A stretch of DNA of 64,000 bases from contig JAPQWV010000680.1 of NCBI GenBank assembly GCA_027422505.1, positions 124,001-188,000 of the forward strand, in the 5' to 3' direction. Positions 24,051 to 35,462 of this stretch are shown piece by piece. Each line of letters starts with the position of its first letter. Within the stretch, counting starts at the first letter, position 1. Position numbers and translations under genes: made by a program. The DNA comes from Craterostigma plantagineum. Taxonomy: Eukaryota; Streptophyta; Magnoliopsida; Lamiales; Linderniaceae. The notes beneath the pieces were generated by a model, which saw only the letters and a program-made list of their open reading frames with translations, was not told the origin of the DNA and made no database searches.

Positions 24051-26577
24051 ATGTTGTTCCAAGTCGGAGGTCAGGGGACGCGGCCGACGTTCTTCGAGAT
24101 GGCCGCCGCTCAGCAGCTGCCGTCGAGCCTACGAGCTGCCCTCACATACTGTCTTGGCGTACGATATACATATTGCTCTTGCTTGTGTCTGTGCGTGTGT
24201 TTTAGCTTTTGTAATTTTGTTTTAATTTGGAGGAATATTGCGATGCACGTTTGAGGTGTTCGCATTGAGAAGACCTTTCGTCCACAAAATCCTAGACTAC
24301 GAGGATGAGTGTTTTGCTCTATTGATGCTTGTGCTCGAAACTCACAGCTTGCACACCACAGGTCAGTAGCATTAGCGTCGTGTTTGTGCAATTCGTTGCC
24401 CAACCGAGGTAAAAAAAATTGATTGTGTTTGATTTCTTTAGAAGCTTCATTCGCGGAGTCCTTGTATGGATTGAGGAGAAGAGCTGTTCGGGTTAGGATA
24501 AAGAAGAGTGGTTCAGTATCTGTAGATGACATAGAACACACTGGTTTGCGGAAGCGTCAGAAAGTACTCTCTGTTGCGTTTATGGTGAGAAAGTTTTTTA
24601 AAGTTGCAACATTTTCTCTGTTTGGGGCTTTTGATTTAACTGTTAATGTCGACGCTGATGAGGTGTTTGCTTAAATAGACTCATCCAATGTTTGTCTGCG
24701 CAAGTTAAATTTGTGAGATGTCTTGTACGACTTTCGGGCTTAAATAATTACTTGAGTTCCTTGAAGTTGTCTACATTTGTTTAATGTGATGTGCATTTGT
24801 AAATCATTTGTTAGTGAACTTTCAGGTTCTTTTTCCGTATCTGAAGTCAAAACTCCAATCAATCTACAATAAGTAAAGGGAAGCTACTCTCCGTGGAAGT
24901 GAAGGTCCATGTAGAATAGTTATATTCTTCTAAGTTATGGGATTCTTGTTTATAATGAAGAATTTTGAAATGCCTTTGGATGCTTGTGATGGGGGAGTAA
25001 ACTACCGTCAGTTTCCTTCTGACATATTTTCCGGGCATGGCTACATGTCTGTTTTTTTCACAGGATTTTCTTTCGCTTACCAGCTCTTGTATTTGTTGGA
25101 TGCCACTGGATTCTACTCTCTGGGATTACATGCCCTTGGCATTCATGTCTGCCGTGCCACTGGACAGGAGCTGGTAACTAATTTATTTTAACTTTAAAAT
25201 CCCTGATTGAGGTTTTGAAAATAGTTAGTTTGAATATCAGCCTTGATATTTATACGGTGTATGTTTGGATACTACTAATACTTTGATCTTCTGAAATGTT
25301 CATCCATGGATTTTCTTTGGTTCTGACGATCTTCTGAGTGTACTTTATGTGGAGTTTTGTGATTTGATTCTTCTCGAAAATAAATACATTCTATTTGTCA
25401 TTTTAAGCTCAATTTTATAGTATGTCCTTCTTGATTATATAATTACCCATTGCTCCTTATATCAAGTGTTGTAAGCATATAAACTTTGTGGTGCGAGGTA
25501 GATGGATACTTCATCGCGAATTTCAAAAATAAGGAGCGTGAAAGCGAGAGGCTCCGTAGCCCCCCCTGGCTAAAGGTGAAATTATTCCATTTATAATGTT
25601 CACAACATGCTAATACTGATACTGAACATCCATTTATTGTTAACTGTCCCTTTTGCATCTCAGGCAGTACAAGGTGGACTGCTCAGCTGTGCATATAGTT
25701 CTTGATTATGCTCAGACTGGTCTGATTGATGCAGTTTTTATCTTTAAAGAAAGTCCTCTAAACCCTACTTTACTCTTTGATGCCGAAACAGTTTTAGGCC
25801 TCAAACTTCACGCGTGGTTGTATGGAAGATTTGAATATCTACACACACACACACATATTGATCTTATTGATCTTAATTTTTTTTTTATTTGCATGTATTT
25901 TATATGTATTTCACCAACTTGCAGATGATGGAATGGTGGTATCAGTCTGCAGAAGAAAGAATGTCTGCTCCTACGGTGTATCCACCTCCACCGCCACCTC
26001 CTCCTCCGAAGGTCAATTTTTTGATTGAATGCATATATCAATTATACTTCCATTATATTAAGGCTTCTAATCACAATATTTGTGACTTTTGAGACAATTT
26101 TCATTAGCATTACATCAAATCGAAGTCTTTGCACACTGTTAATTAGATAAAGGAAAATCCTGCGCTAGGATTTTGTTATGGCTTCGCCGGATGTTCGTTC
26201 TTGAAATTTGATTGTGGTGAATTAAAACTTTTAAGCAGGTCGCCGATGAAGGGTTCCCCTTCCGCCCGACAAAACTCTGTACCCAATATGCTCGGAAAAG
26301 CGGCTAAATCCCTCAGTATTAGCCTCGTCGGGATTTGTTTTCTGCTATACTTGTATATTTAAACATGTCAATCAGGTAACACGTTTTTTTTTTCAACTTT
26401 CTTCACTTATCCCTTCTTCTGTATCTCTCTCTCTCTCTCTTTATATATATATATATATATGTGTGTATATATGTACACATTTAATACGTATTTGTATTGT
26501 TAACAGTACAAGCGTTGTCCAGTTACACTTATGCCTGCATCAGTGGATCAGATTAGGAGACTCTTTCATGACATGTA
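24051..26577 (+). pseudogene. PEX12: PEX12 copy 2, decayed
   Basis: All ten exons can be traced, but several lesions break the frame. In exon 4, AAG-GAA has become AAG-TAA (near 24873) and 168 bp are missing at 24895, corresponding to 13765-13932 of copy 1. One base is lost in exon 6 (AGGAGCGTGAAAGC near 25535), two bases in exon 7 (GCATATAGTTC near 25693) and one base at the start of exon 9 (near 26251). Exons 1-3 and the RING exons remain readable. The promoter region is present, so truncated transcripts are possible. Confidence 0.92.
26424..26482. repeat. Simple repeats (CT)n-(TA)n-(TG)n
   Basis: TCTCTCTCTCT followed by TATATATATATATATAT and GTGTGTATATATG in the last PEX12 intron of copy 2. 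Copy 1 has only a short CTCTCC-TTTTATATATATG at the same place, so the repeat expanded after the duplication. Confidence 0.8.
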
Positions 26578-27003
26578 GCAATGTTGCACTAATCTTGATA
26601 CATTAATTAAACGAATAAGGTATTTTCGTATTTCATATCTTATCTATATCATTCCCCTTATTATTGCATATTTTTCTCTCTTTCCCCCCCTTTTCATTAT
26701 ATATGTAATCGACTGAATGATCCTTTTCATTATATATGTGTATCTTTTGAGGCTATAAGATGATATTGCTCCTGTATTGTGGAAAAGTGGGGACAACCCT
26801 TATCTTTACGCTAAAGCAAAACCCCAAAAGCGCACAGCTTTTCTCGAAAGAGTTTTAAATAAGGTTAGTGCAATAAGCATTTAGTTTGCACTTTTGGTAA
26901 CACTTACTTTTGTTTTCGTTGGTCTTTTTAGTTAATTTTAAATTTGAACTGTGTTGATGATATTGTTGCATATCTGAATTAAAATCCTCACGTTTAATGA
27001 AAG

Positions 27004-27075
27004 GGGATTTTAGTGAAAAATACCTCCCGACAAATTTAACTTTTGAATCAGTCCCTACAGGTTTACTTTTCTCAA
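27004..27075 (+). repeat. MULE-like terminus (single end)
   Basis: GGGGATTTTAGTGAAAAATACCTCCC..., with AGTCCCTACAGG further in, looks like a plant MULE TIR. It starts exactly where similarity to PEX12 copy 1 ends. No matching right end was found before the retrotransposon block. Confidence 0.35.
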
Positions 27076-27589
27076 TAAATACTTGACAATAGATAGAAAA
27101 TTAGTTTCAACTCCCTGACATGGGAAGTTACTATAGTGCCCCTTCTGTGTCTCTAAACTGTTAAAAATAGAGAGAATAAAACACCAGCGTTCAATTCACC
27201 TCACTTTTCTCCGATTGACACCTCTTGTCATCCAAAAACAACATCGGATGAGAATTTCCTGTCAAACCCATCCCGTACCGGCCCTTGCAAAGACCTCAAA
27301 TCCTAATCGGAGCCCCATACCTCTTTCAAATCGGACAAAACACAAACAAAACGGACGTCAGTCGTCCTCGAAAGATTTGAGCTAAGTATCGAGAATCCTC
27401 CCATGGAAGAAAAATCCAAATCGGAGAAAAAGGATGAAGAAGAATAAAAGCTAGCGCGTTCACAAGACGCAAACGGGATTTGCAGGAAGATAAGAGATGG
27501 GTTTGATCCCACATGCCATGGCCATGATTGACTAATCGTGCAAGACGAGCTCGTTCAGGAAGCAACGAAGTTCGGTTTAATCCGCGAGA

Positions 27590-27935
27590 GAGGCACCATC
27601 CCTGAAGTGGTTCGTATATACGACCGTGATTGAGAGGGTCAACAAAGCGCAAAAGTTGGATGATGCTATGAGGGTTTTCAAGAAGATAAAGATTAACCGT
27701 GTGGCTCTCAACGCTTTAACTAATAGGGCGGTTTTGCAAGGAAAGAATTGAAGGATGCATACGAGTTTGGTATCAAAATGTTGGAGGTACCCTGTTGAAC
27801 TTGTTGACTTTCACAGGTTTAGTGGATGATTTGTGTAGGGAGAAAGGCATTGAAGAGGCAAAAAACATGGCTCATGTTTTGCGAGACACACGACTTTTTC
27901 CAATCAAGATAATGGAAGTTTGAAATTATGCTTGT
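27590..27935 (+). pseudogene. Pentatricopeptide-repeat (PPR) gene fragment
   Basis: Pieces of PPR motifs in shifting frames: VYTTVIERVNKAQKLDDAMR then VFKKIKI, then LKDAYEFGIKML, then LTFTGLVDDLCREKGIEEAK. The spacing and the LCREKGIEEAK helix are typical of plant PPR proteins. Frameshifts and missing ends make it a remnant. It may have been carried by the element whose terminus is at 27004. Moderate confidence. Confidence 0.5.
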
Positions 27936-28329
27936 AATTTGAAGTTTCATTGATTTTTAATGGCAAATTTGTGCACTCATCTATGTGGTACAATTGAGTT
28001 TCAGGTTTGCTCTTAGTGTTGTTGTATACTTAGAATGGTGCTTGTTGTCCGTAGTTCCACTGGTCGTAGAACGTTTGTCCATCGATCTCAGATTTCTTGT
28101 GTCGTTGCTCGTCGACACTCGTCATGGTTGTCTAGAATAATCGACGTGATCATTTGATTGCTTTAGGTGGTTTTCCAACTGGGTGTTAATCTATTTTAAC
28201 GATAGTGTGTATGAATTCAATCGGCCAAAAACCTTCAAAACAAAGTACTTTGAATTCATCAACACCACAAAAATGAGTCATTTAATTGATTTTGAGTATT
28301 TTAGTATCGAATTCAAGTATCCGACTTAG

Positions 28330-29739
28330 TACGTGATCGACACGTGGTGTGCTAATGTAATTTGCAAGTGCGATAAGTGATAATATAAAACGAATATTTA
28401 ATTTCTATCACCAACGTGCGATAGGCAGTTGACCTATCGTTTGTAGTGCAGTAAAGTGAGTAAACGAGTATCGAACACGAGGAATAAACTGATTACTACC
28501 TATCGACTCGATATCTAGCCTAAATAAAGTCCGTAGATTGCTTTACGAATTATCCTAACAGATCAATCCTAAATCAACGAGAGACTAAGAGATTACGCCT
28601 AAACTGAAGAGTACTTCGGATAATAAAGATGTGCTCGGGATTCGAAGCCCGCTAGGTATTATCGCCTAAAAAAGTGAAATATCGTTCCTACATGGTTAAG
28701 ACTAAATCGCAGTAATTTCCTACCCACTCACGAATTTGCTGTCGCCCTAAACGCTTGCGGGGATCTAAAATTCAGTAATTACTAGTGGCGAGGATTGAGT
28801 ATTTGCTTTCGCTCTATACTCGAATCCTATCTTCTACGAACGGCCTAATCGTTGTTTAGCTGTCGCCATAAACGATTTTCCACACATTCACTTTAACACA
28901 TAGACATGTTAAAGCGCAGAAACAGATTCATAGATAGATAAATAGTCAAAACACACGAGTAACGATAAACATATGTCTTGAATATGATTTAACCTAGCGT
29001 TAATCTTGTCCCTAACACATAAGGGAATTAACTACTCATAATTAACGGGAAAACAACGAAGAAGATACAAAACAGGGAAGGAAGACTCATGATCTTAATA
29101 TACTAATGGTCTGAGATGGTAGCGTGGATGAATCTTCGTTCCCCGTTCAATTCGGTGTGATTTCGTCGTTGATTCGTCTCTTGCGCTTCTTGGGTGGAAT
29201 TCTCCGTTCTTGGCGTCTCTATTTCGTCCTTGATGTGTTAGGGTTGTGATATGAGAGGTGTCTCTTCTTTCTGAGTCGAATTTTGGCTTTTATACTGATT
29301 TTCGTAAGTGTCACGGCCTGGGACAAGGGCCTTCACGGCCGTGACCATCATCCATTAGCTTCGCGTAGCTTTCTTCCATGTGTCACGGCCAAGTGCATGA
29401 CATGTCACGGCCGTGGCGATCTTCTATTTGGAATTCCTCGCTCACTGCTCGACGTCACGGCCTAGTGTAATAGGTGTCACGGCCGTGACTGCACCTGGTT
29501 TCATCTTCTGTTCCTTGTCACGGCCTCATGTGCGATATGTCACGGCCGTGACATATGTGCGTTTCCGTCCTTTTTACGCTGTTTTGCCTTGTGTTCGCTC
29601 CCTTTTCGCCCGAAGGTTGTCCTAAGGTCCTTCAATATCAAAATAGATGTTAATAGAGCGAATAAGTGTATAAATGATTACGAAACCTCTGTCATAAGCC
29701 AATTAAATACTACGATTGACGTATTGAATACGTTTATCA
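28330..29739 (-). mobile_element. Ty3/gypsy (Tat/Athila-like) LTR
   Basis: On the minus strand a purine tract (AAGTGTGGGGAGGTT) is followed directly by TGATAAACG at 29739, the expected 3' LTR start. The other end near 28330-28380 carries CTTGCAAATTACATTAGCAC, a common end region of Tat-type LTRs. The exact left end is not fixed. No coding sequence. The mature LTR would be about 1.4 kb. Confidence 0.5.
29311..29555. repeat. Palindromic TCACGGCCGTGA repeats in the LTR
   Basis: The 12-bp palindrome TCACGGCCGTGA, or one-base variants, occurs at 29334, 29405, 29477 and 29540. Half-sites TCACGGCC alternate between them with 60-70 bp spacing. Confidence 0.8.
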
Positions 29740-30397
29740 AACCTCCCCACACTTAAGCATTTGCTTGTCCTCGAGTAAATTAGAAGTCAGAAAAGGCGTC
29801 AAATTAAGATAACGGCACAATTGTTCGCGACTTATCGTCATAGCTAGAAAGGACAAAATGGAATTAAGCAAACAATCATGAACAGTACACTACTGATCGG
29901 CACCTATCAACCTGAACTTCCTTAGCACCGCTAAATCAGGAATCATACATACAAGGATTCGCTCAAATCACTCAGTGTATAGGCTAGTATATAGTGGATC
30001 GCTCAAATCGTGCACTAGTCCAACCCCTACCATAAGCTTGCAAGTTAATCGCATATCTACTACTTAAAGTGGCAAGCATAAATCTGAGGGTATTTTCGGG
30101 TTGAAACGGGTCAAATAATAATGAAGCGACAACCATATATACTGAACACGTAATCTTAAAGCTAGGACACGTAAGCGAAAAATCAAAGAATATAGCATGA
30201 TCAAACTGATAGTCACATGCCCCGACATACGACTCAACATTCTCGCTCTAAAATCCTAGACTTTTCTGCTCGACCTTCTCAACTCAGTTCCCTTTCATTT
30301 TCTGCCCTTTCACCTTAGTCCCTCTACTTTTGTGCAATGCCTTTATTCCCTAAACATCAATGTTTGACTTTTATCGCAAAGAATACATCGTCACAGA
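29740..30397 (-). mobile_element. 3' internal region of the Tat/Athila-like element, part 1
   Basis: Non-coding DNA adjoining the LTR purine tract, interrupted at 30397 by a Tekay-like LTR and resuming at 37263. No ORF worth calling. Confidence 0.45.
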
Positions 30398-31175
30398 TGT
30401 AATACCTGGGTCCCACGAGTAAGTTGGCCAATAAATTTGCATGCATATTATGTGTTTATACGACTGTATGTTACGTGTTTATTTAATTATGTGCTAATAG
30501 GATAACTGATTTGGTAGAAATAATTTTGTATAAGGCATATAATTTTCGGTAGGAAAATTGCTTGAAATTTAGAAAGAATTTTATAAAGGTAGGAAGTAGG
30601 AACAGGTACTTAGAGATTTATATATATTGGTTCGATTTGTTAGTTAGGAGGAAATGAATATAATAAGAATTTAATAAGTCTTGAAATATATGAATATGGA
30701 GACTTAGAACTTTGCATAACTTGGAGAGCTTAACGGAGAGGGAAAACCCTATACAATATTATAATAGTGATTACATGAAGTTAGGAGAAGTATTGTAAAG
30801 TAAGAAGTTGACTAGAATGGGGGAATAATTGTAACTAGGGTCTCGAAAGAACCTAGTCATGAAGAAAAGCTGTTCTAATAAAATAATAATAATAATATAT
30901 AAGATAAGTATTAAAACTTAGGTGATGTCATTTGCTAATGCTAACACGCTAACTATAGGATAAAGAAAGGGTATATCATTTGATAGAAACTAAGGAGAGC
31001 TTGAATAGAAAAGAAATCATATAAAAGAAAAGTCGAACAAGAACTCACGGAATTCATCCCTAAGCTTGGAAAGGTATGGACTATTACTACGATGTTATAA
31101 GTTTACTCATGTCATGTTTAGAAAAGGTTGTTAGGTACTAAAGTTTGAAAATAATTGGGGTTTGCACAAATATAA

Positions 31176-31676
31176 TGTTGTAAAAAGGGACAGTAAAAAT
31201 AAAGGGGACACAAGGAATTTACGTGGAAAACCCCAAAGTCGGGGTGAAAAACCACGGGCAAGGTAAGAAAATTTTACTGTGGGTAATTTAGGAGTTACAA
31301 CTCTCTACCGTAAGGAGAACACTGCTCTATCTCTCTTACAATAGGAGACTCACCAACTCTCTAAATATTTTTCCTCACAATACTTGTATATACTGAATAT
31401 AAGAAGAAGTTATTGTTTTCGATGATTTACAATGACTTAGAGCTAGCCTATTTATAGCTGAAGGTTTTAAGCTCGGAAATCAGAGCTAGCCGCGTAGCCA
31501 GACACGTGGACGAACCAGAATGAGCCGTGTAGCTATATACGTGGACGAACCAGAATCAGCCGCGTAGCTATATACGTGGGCGAACCAGAATCTGCCGTGT
31601 AGCTATATTACGTGGACGAATCAGAACCAGCCACTTAGCATAGCTATGCTAAGTGGCCAAATAGAAATTTTACAAC
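31176..31676 (-). repeat. 3' LTR of the integrase-less copia
   Basis: 501 bp. Contains four 35-bp tandem repeats at 31494-31635, and TATAAATAG (minus strand) at 31449-31457. The U3 edge carries a 26-bp perfect palindrome centred near 31643 (half-site CCACTTAGCATAG). Confidence 0.9.
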
Positions 31677-31717
31677 ATTTCTCCCACTTGAAGATTTGAT
31701 CGAGACTCGATCAATCT

Positions 31718-33580
31718 TCACATATGTTCTGTCAAACCACAAGAGGAACGGCACCACATGAATTTGTCCACGTTGATTGATTTGGTCATGAAGTCGGCCA
31801 GATTATCCGCAGTGTGAACTTTTTGCATATCCACTGTTCCCTCTTCCACTTGTTCACGAACGAAGTGGTATTGGACCCGGATGTGTTTGGTTCTTGAATG
31901 AAATGCTGGATTCCTTGCAAGATGCAATGCACTCTGGCTATCACAATAGAGAACAATATTCTCTTGTTTGTGGTCGAGTTCTTCCAGCAATTTCTTCAAC
32001 CATATCGCCTCTTTACTGGCTTGGGTAGCTGCTACATATTCTGCTTCCGTCGTTGACGTCACAACAATCGACTGCAGTTTTGAGACCCAGCTCACCGCAC
32101 CGCCAGCAAGATTAAACACATAACCGGTTGTGGATCTGCTTTTATCAAGTTCACCTGCATAATCAGCATCAACATAACCGTGGACAGTAAAATCTGTACC
32201 TCCATAACATAACGCATGGTCAGAGGTTCCTTTGATGTATCTGAGAATCCTCTTGACAGCACTCCAGTGCTCCCGACCGGGGTTGGACATGTATCGGCTC
32301 ACCACTCCCACTGCATGGGCAATGTCCGGTCTTGTACACACCATGGCAAACATCAAACTTCCAATCGCGGATGCGTACGGTACTCGAGACATCTCCATTT
32401 TCTCATCTTTATTGGATGGACACATATCGGCAGATAACTTGAAGTTAGCAGCAAGAGGAGTGGATATTGACTTGCTTTCTTGCATGTTGAACCTTCGCAA
32501 GACTTTCTTCAAGTAGTTCTTTTGAGAAAGCCAAATCTTCCTATTGCTTCTGTCTCGAGAGATTTGTACGCCAAGAATTTTGTTTGCCTGTCCCAAGTCC
32601 TTCATTTCGAATTCACCAGCGAGTTGAATCTTCAGATCATTGATACGATCTTTGTTGGGTCCTGCTACCAGCATATCGTCAACGTAGAGCAGCAACATGA
32701 TGTAACCTTCAGAGTGAAATCTCTTGAAATACGCGCAAGGATCTGAATAAAGCCTGGTGTAGCCAAGACTTATTATGAATGAATCAAATCTCTTGTACCA
32801 GCATCGTGGTGCTTGTTTGAGCCCGTAAAGAGATTTGATTAGCTTGCAAACCAGATCTTCTTTCCCTTTTTCTTGAAAGCCTTCTGGTTGAAGCATATAT
32901 ATTTCTTCTTTCAGGTCGCCATGGAGAAAGGCCGTTTTAACGCCGAGCTGCTCAAGATGCAGGTCAAATGTGGCACACATTGACAAGACAACCCTGACTG
33001 TTGTAAGTCGAACCACCGGTGAGAATATCTCATTAAAGTCGATCCCTTCTTTCTGAGCATATCCCTTTACAACCAGTCTTGCACGATATCGCTCTATCTG
33101 GTCATCACCATTCCGCTTGATCTTGTACACCCATTTGTTTCCAATAGGTTTCCTTCCTTGCGGTAATGGCACCAATTTCCATGTCTTATTTTTACTGAGA
33201 GGTTCCATTTCTTCTTGCATTGCTGAAATCCACTGACTCGCATCTGAACTCTTCAGTGCTTCTTGGAAAGTCGTTGGCTCTCCATCCTCAGTTAGAAAAC
33301 AGTATGCAATGTTGCTCTCAGTATCATAATCTGAGTACCAAATAGGCGTCTTACGCATTCGTTTTGATCGCCCGAGGTCCGGTACTTCAGTTTTGACTGG
33401 GTTGAGCTCTTCGTGCGCTGGTTCGGCTTCAGAAGAATCATCTTGCTCCAATTTTCTCTTCGCGGGTGTTGGTGTAGTCTTTGTCATATTGCCATCATGG
33501 TTGACTTGCTCCTGGCCGCTATCTTCGAGAAAATTAACATCTCTGCTGATAACAACTTTGTGGTCAGTGAGATCCCACAA
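31718..33580 (-). pseudogene. Copia RT-RNase H region after integrase deletion
   Basis: The open frame starts inside the integrase C-terminal segment (..LWDLTDHKVVISRDVNF). It includes reverse transcriptase (KWVYKIKRNGD, LKEEIYMLQPEGF, LLYVDDMLVAG with the YVDD centre) and RNase H (GYVDADYAGELDKSRSTTGY, TEAEYVAA, YCDSQSALHLA, RTKHIRVQYHFVRE), ending near 31718. An alternative codon stands at the conserved MDVKTAFL (here LGVKTAFL). Relative to gag-protease it is in another frame across the deletion, so a full polyprotein cannot be made from this copy. The RT domain itself is unbroken. Confidence 0.88.
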
Positions 33581-33591
33581 ACGATAACCCT

Positions 33592-34821
33592 TTACTCCTT
33601 CAGCATGTATAAGTTTGCGGCGATCTTTTCTCCTTTCATTATTATTTGCGCTCCTTGAAAGATTTCCATGACCTTGTTCTCCAGTTTAATTGTAAGACCA
33701 AGATCATCTAGCTGCCCCACAGACAATAGATTCTTCTTCAGACTCTCAACATGTCGCACAGCTTGAATGGTACGGATGGTGCCATCATACATCTTTAATT
33801 TGATGCTACCGATCCCGACAATCTTCAGAGGTTGATCATTACAGCTGTACACGAACCCTCCAGAGGTTGGTTGGTACTGATGGAACCATTCCCTTCTTGA
33901 GGTCATGTGGAAAGTAGCTGCGGAGTCGAGAAGCCACATATCGTCAAATCTTCCCTTTTCTCCAATGGTGGATGCAGCTTCACATACTAGAACAAATCCG
34001 TTGTCTCGAGCGTTGGCCACGTTTCCTTGAGCATTGAGGTTTCTGTTTAGACCCCAACAATCTTTCTTCATATGACCCTTCTTGCCACAGTGATAACATT
34101 TGATAGCCTTCTTATTTTGCGGGACCGATTTTTGACTCCCACTAGGACCACGTTCTTCATATCTGATCCGCTTTCGGCTCCCACTTGGACCACGTTCTCC
34201 AGATCTTGCCTTCGTCACAGTCAGCGCCTCTGCTTGATGGGGTGTAATCACCTTCTTCTGCGTGTTATTGCGCCGGTTTTCTTATTCCAGAACAGCAGCA
34301 GCAACGTCATCATAGACAAGTTGCTCTGCAGTTTGGTTGTTGGTTAGACTGATGACGAGATGAGCATAAGAATCTGGCAGACTTGCGAGTAGGAGTTCAG
34401 CACGATCGCTTGACTCTATGTTGCAGTCCAAGTCTTTGAGTTGGCCAAACAGAGTAACCATTTTGTTGATGTGCTCTGTTGCTGAAGAAGATTCATCCAT
34501 CTTTAGAGCATATAATTTCTTCTTCAAGAAAATCCGGCTATGAAGCGACTTGGCTTGATATAGCTTATCAAGGTGATCCCAGATTTCCTTTGCACTAGTT
34601 TTTTCCACGACGCTCGACAATATATCATCTGCTAATGCGAGATGAATATTGGCAGTAGCCTTTCCATCAATCTTCTTCCATTTGGCATCACTTGTAATTC
34701 TTTCCGGCCTGCCAGTGATAGCTTCCAGACAATTTTCTTTGAGCAAAATTGCGTTGACTTTTACCTTCCACAGGGAGTAATTTTTTCCGTTGAATTTCTC
34801 AATCTCATGCTTAGCTGCCAT
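33592..34821 (-). pseudogene. Copia gag and protease
   Basis: Gag begins MAAKHEIEKFNGKNYSLWKV at 34821. One TAA at 34282-34284 interrupts the frame after ..AAAVLE; the same frame continues with the zinc knuckle CYHCGKKGHMKKDC (CX2CX4HX4C) and the protease active site LLDSAATFHMTS. It ends at ..NLYMLKE where the integrase half should follow. The position of the stop between capsid and knuckle is upstream of any usual gag-pol boundary, so I treat it as a mutation. Confidence 0.85.
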
Positions 34822-34963
34822 TTTTTCTCTCCCCCAGAAACTTTAATGGATGAATAGTAATAATCTAACAAACTTTCTGATGTGGAGGATCCAATATTAT
34901 TGGCAACACAGAGCATACGGTAAGTAGATATTATAAACACCCAGCCAAAGCTCTGATACCACT

Positions 34964-35462
34964 TGTTGTAAAAAGGGACAGTAAAAATAAAGGGGACACA
35001 AGGAATTTACGTGGAAAACCCCAAAGTCGGGGTGAAAAACCACGGGCAAGGTAAGAAAATTTTACTGTGGGTAATTTAGGAGTTACAACTCTCTACCGTA
35101 AGGAGAACACTGCTCTATCTCTCTTACAATAGGAGACTCACCAACTCTCTAAATATTTTTCCTCACAATACTTGTATATACTGAATATAAGAAGAAGTTA
35201 TTGTTTTCGATGATTTACAATGACTTAGAGCTAGCCTATTTATAGCTGAAGGTTTTAAGCTCGGACGAATCAGAGCTAGCCGCGTAGCCAGACACGTGGA
35301 CGAACCAGAATGAGCCGTGTAGCTATATACGTGGACGAACCAGAATCAGCCGCGTAGCTATATACGTGGGCGAACCAGAATCTGCCGTGTAGCTATATTA
35401 CGTGGACGAATCAGAACCAGCCACTTAGCTATGCTAAGTGGCCAAATAGAAATTTTACAACA
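34964..35462 (-). repeat. 5' LTR of the integrase-less copia, with U3 tandem repeats
   Basis: 499 bp. Four 35-bp repeats start at 35284, 35319, 35354 and 35389, each containing ACGTGG (first copy CACGTGG). They lie upstream of the minus-strand TATA box TATAAATAG at 35237-35245. Confidence 0.9.
35284..35425 (-). promoter_or_regulatory. LTR enhancer-like array with ACGTGG cores and TATA box
   Basis: Four 35-bp units with ABRE/G-box-type cores (CACGTGG or TACGTGG) placed 40-190 bp upstream of TATAAATAG (35237-35245). Such cores bind plant bZIP/bHLH factors in stress and ABA responses. The link to this LTR's regulation is inference. Confidence 0.55.

Larger units (their letters stand above)
31176..35462 (-). 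mobile_element. Copia retrotransposon without integrase (4.29 kb)
   Basis: Two LTRs (31176-31676 and 34964-35462) start TGTTG and end CAACA. A perfect 5-bp duplication TATAA lies at 31171-31175 and 35463-35467. On the minus strand the primer site TGGTATCAGAGC (initiator-tRNA-Met type) follows the 5' LTR and a GTGGGAGAAA purine tract precedes the 3' LTR. Gag, zinc knuckle, protease, RT and RNase H are present, but integrase is deleted at 33580-33592. The LTRs look almost identical (two small indels noted), so the insertion is young. Confidence 0.93.
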
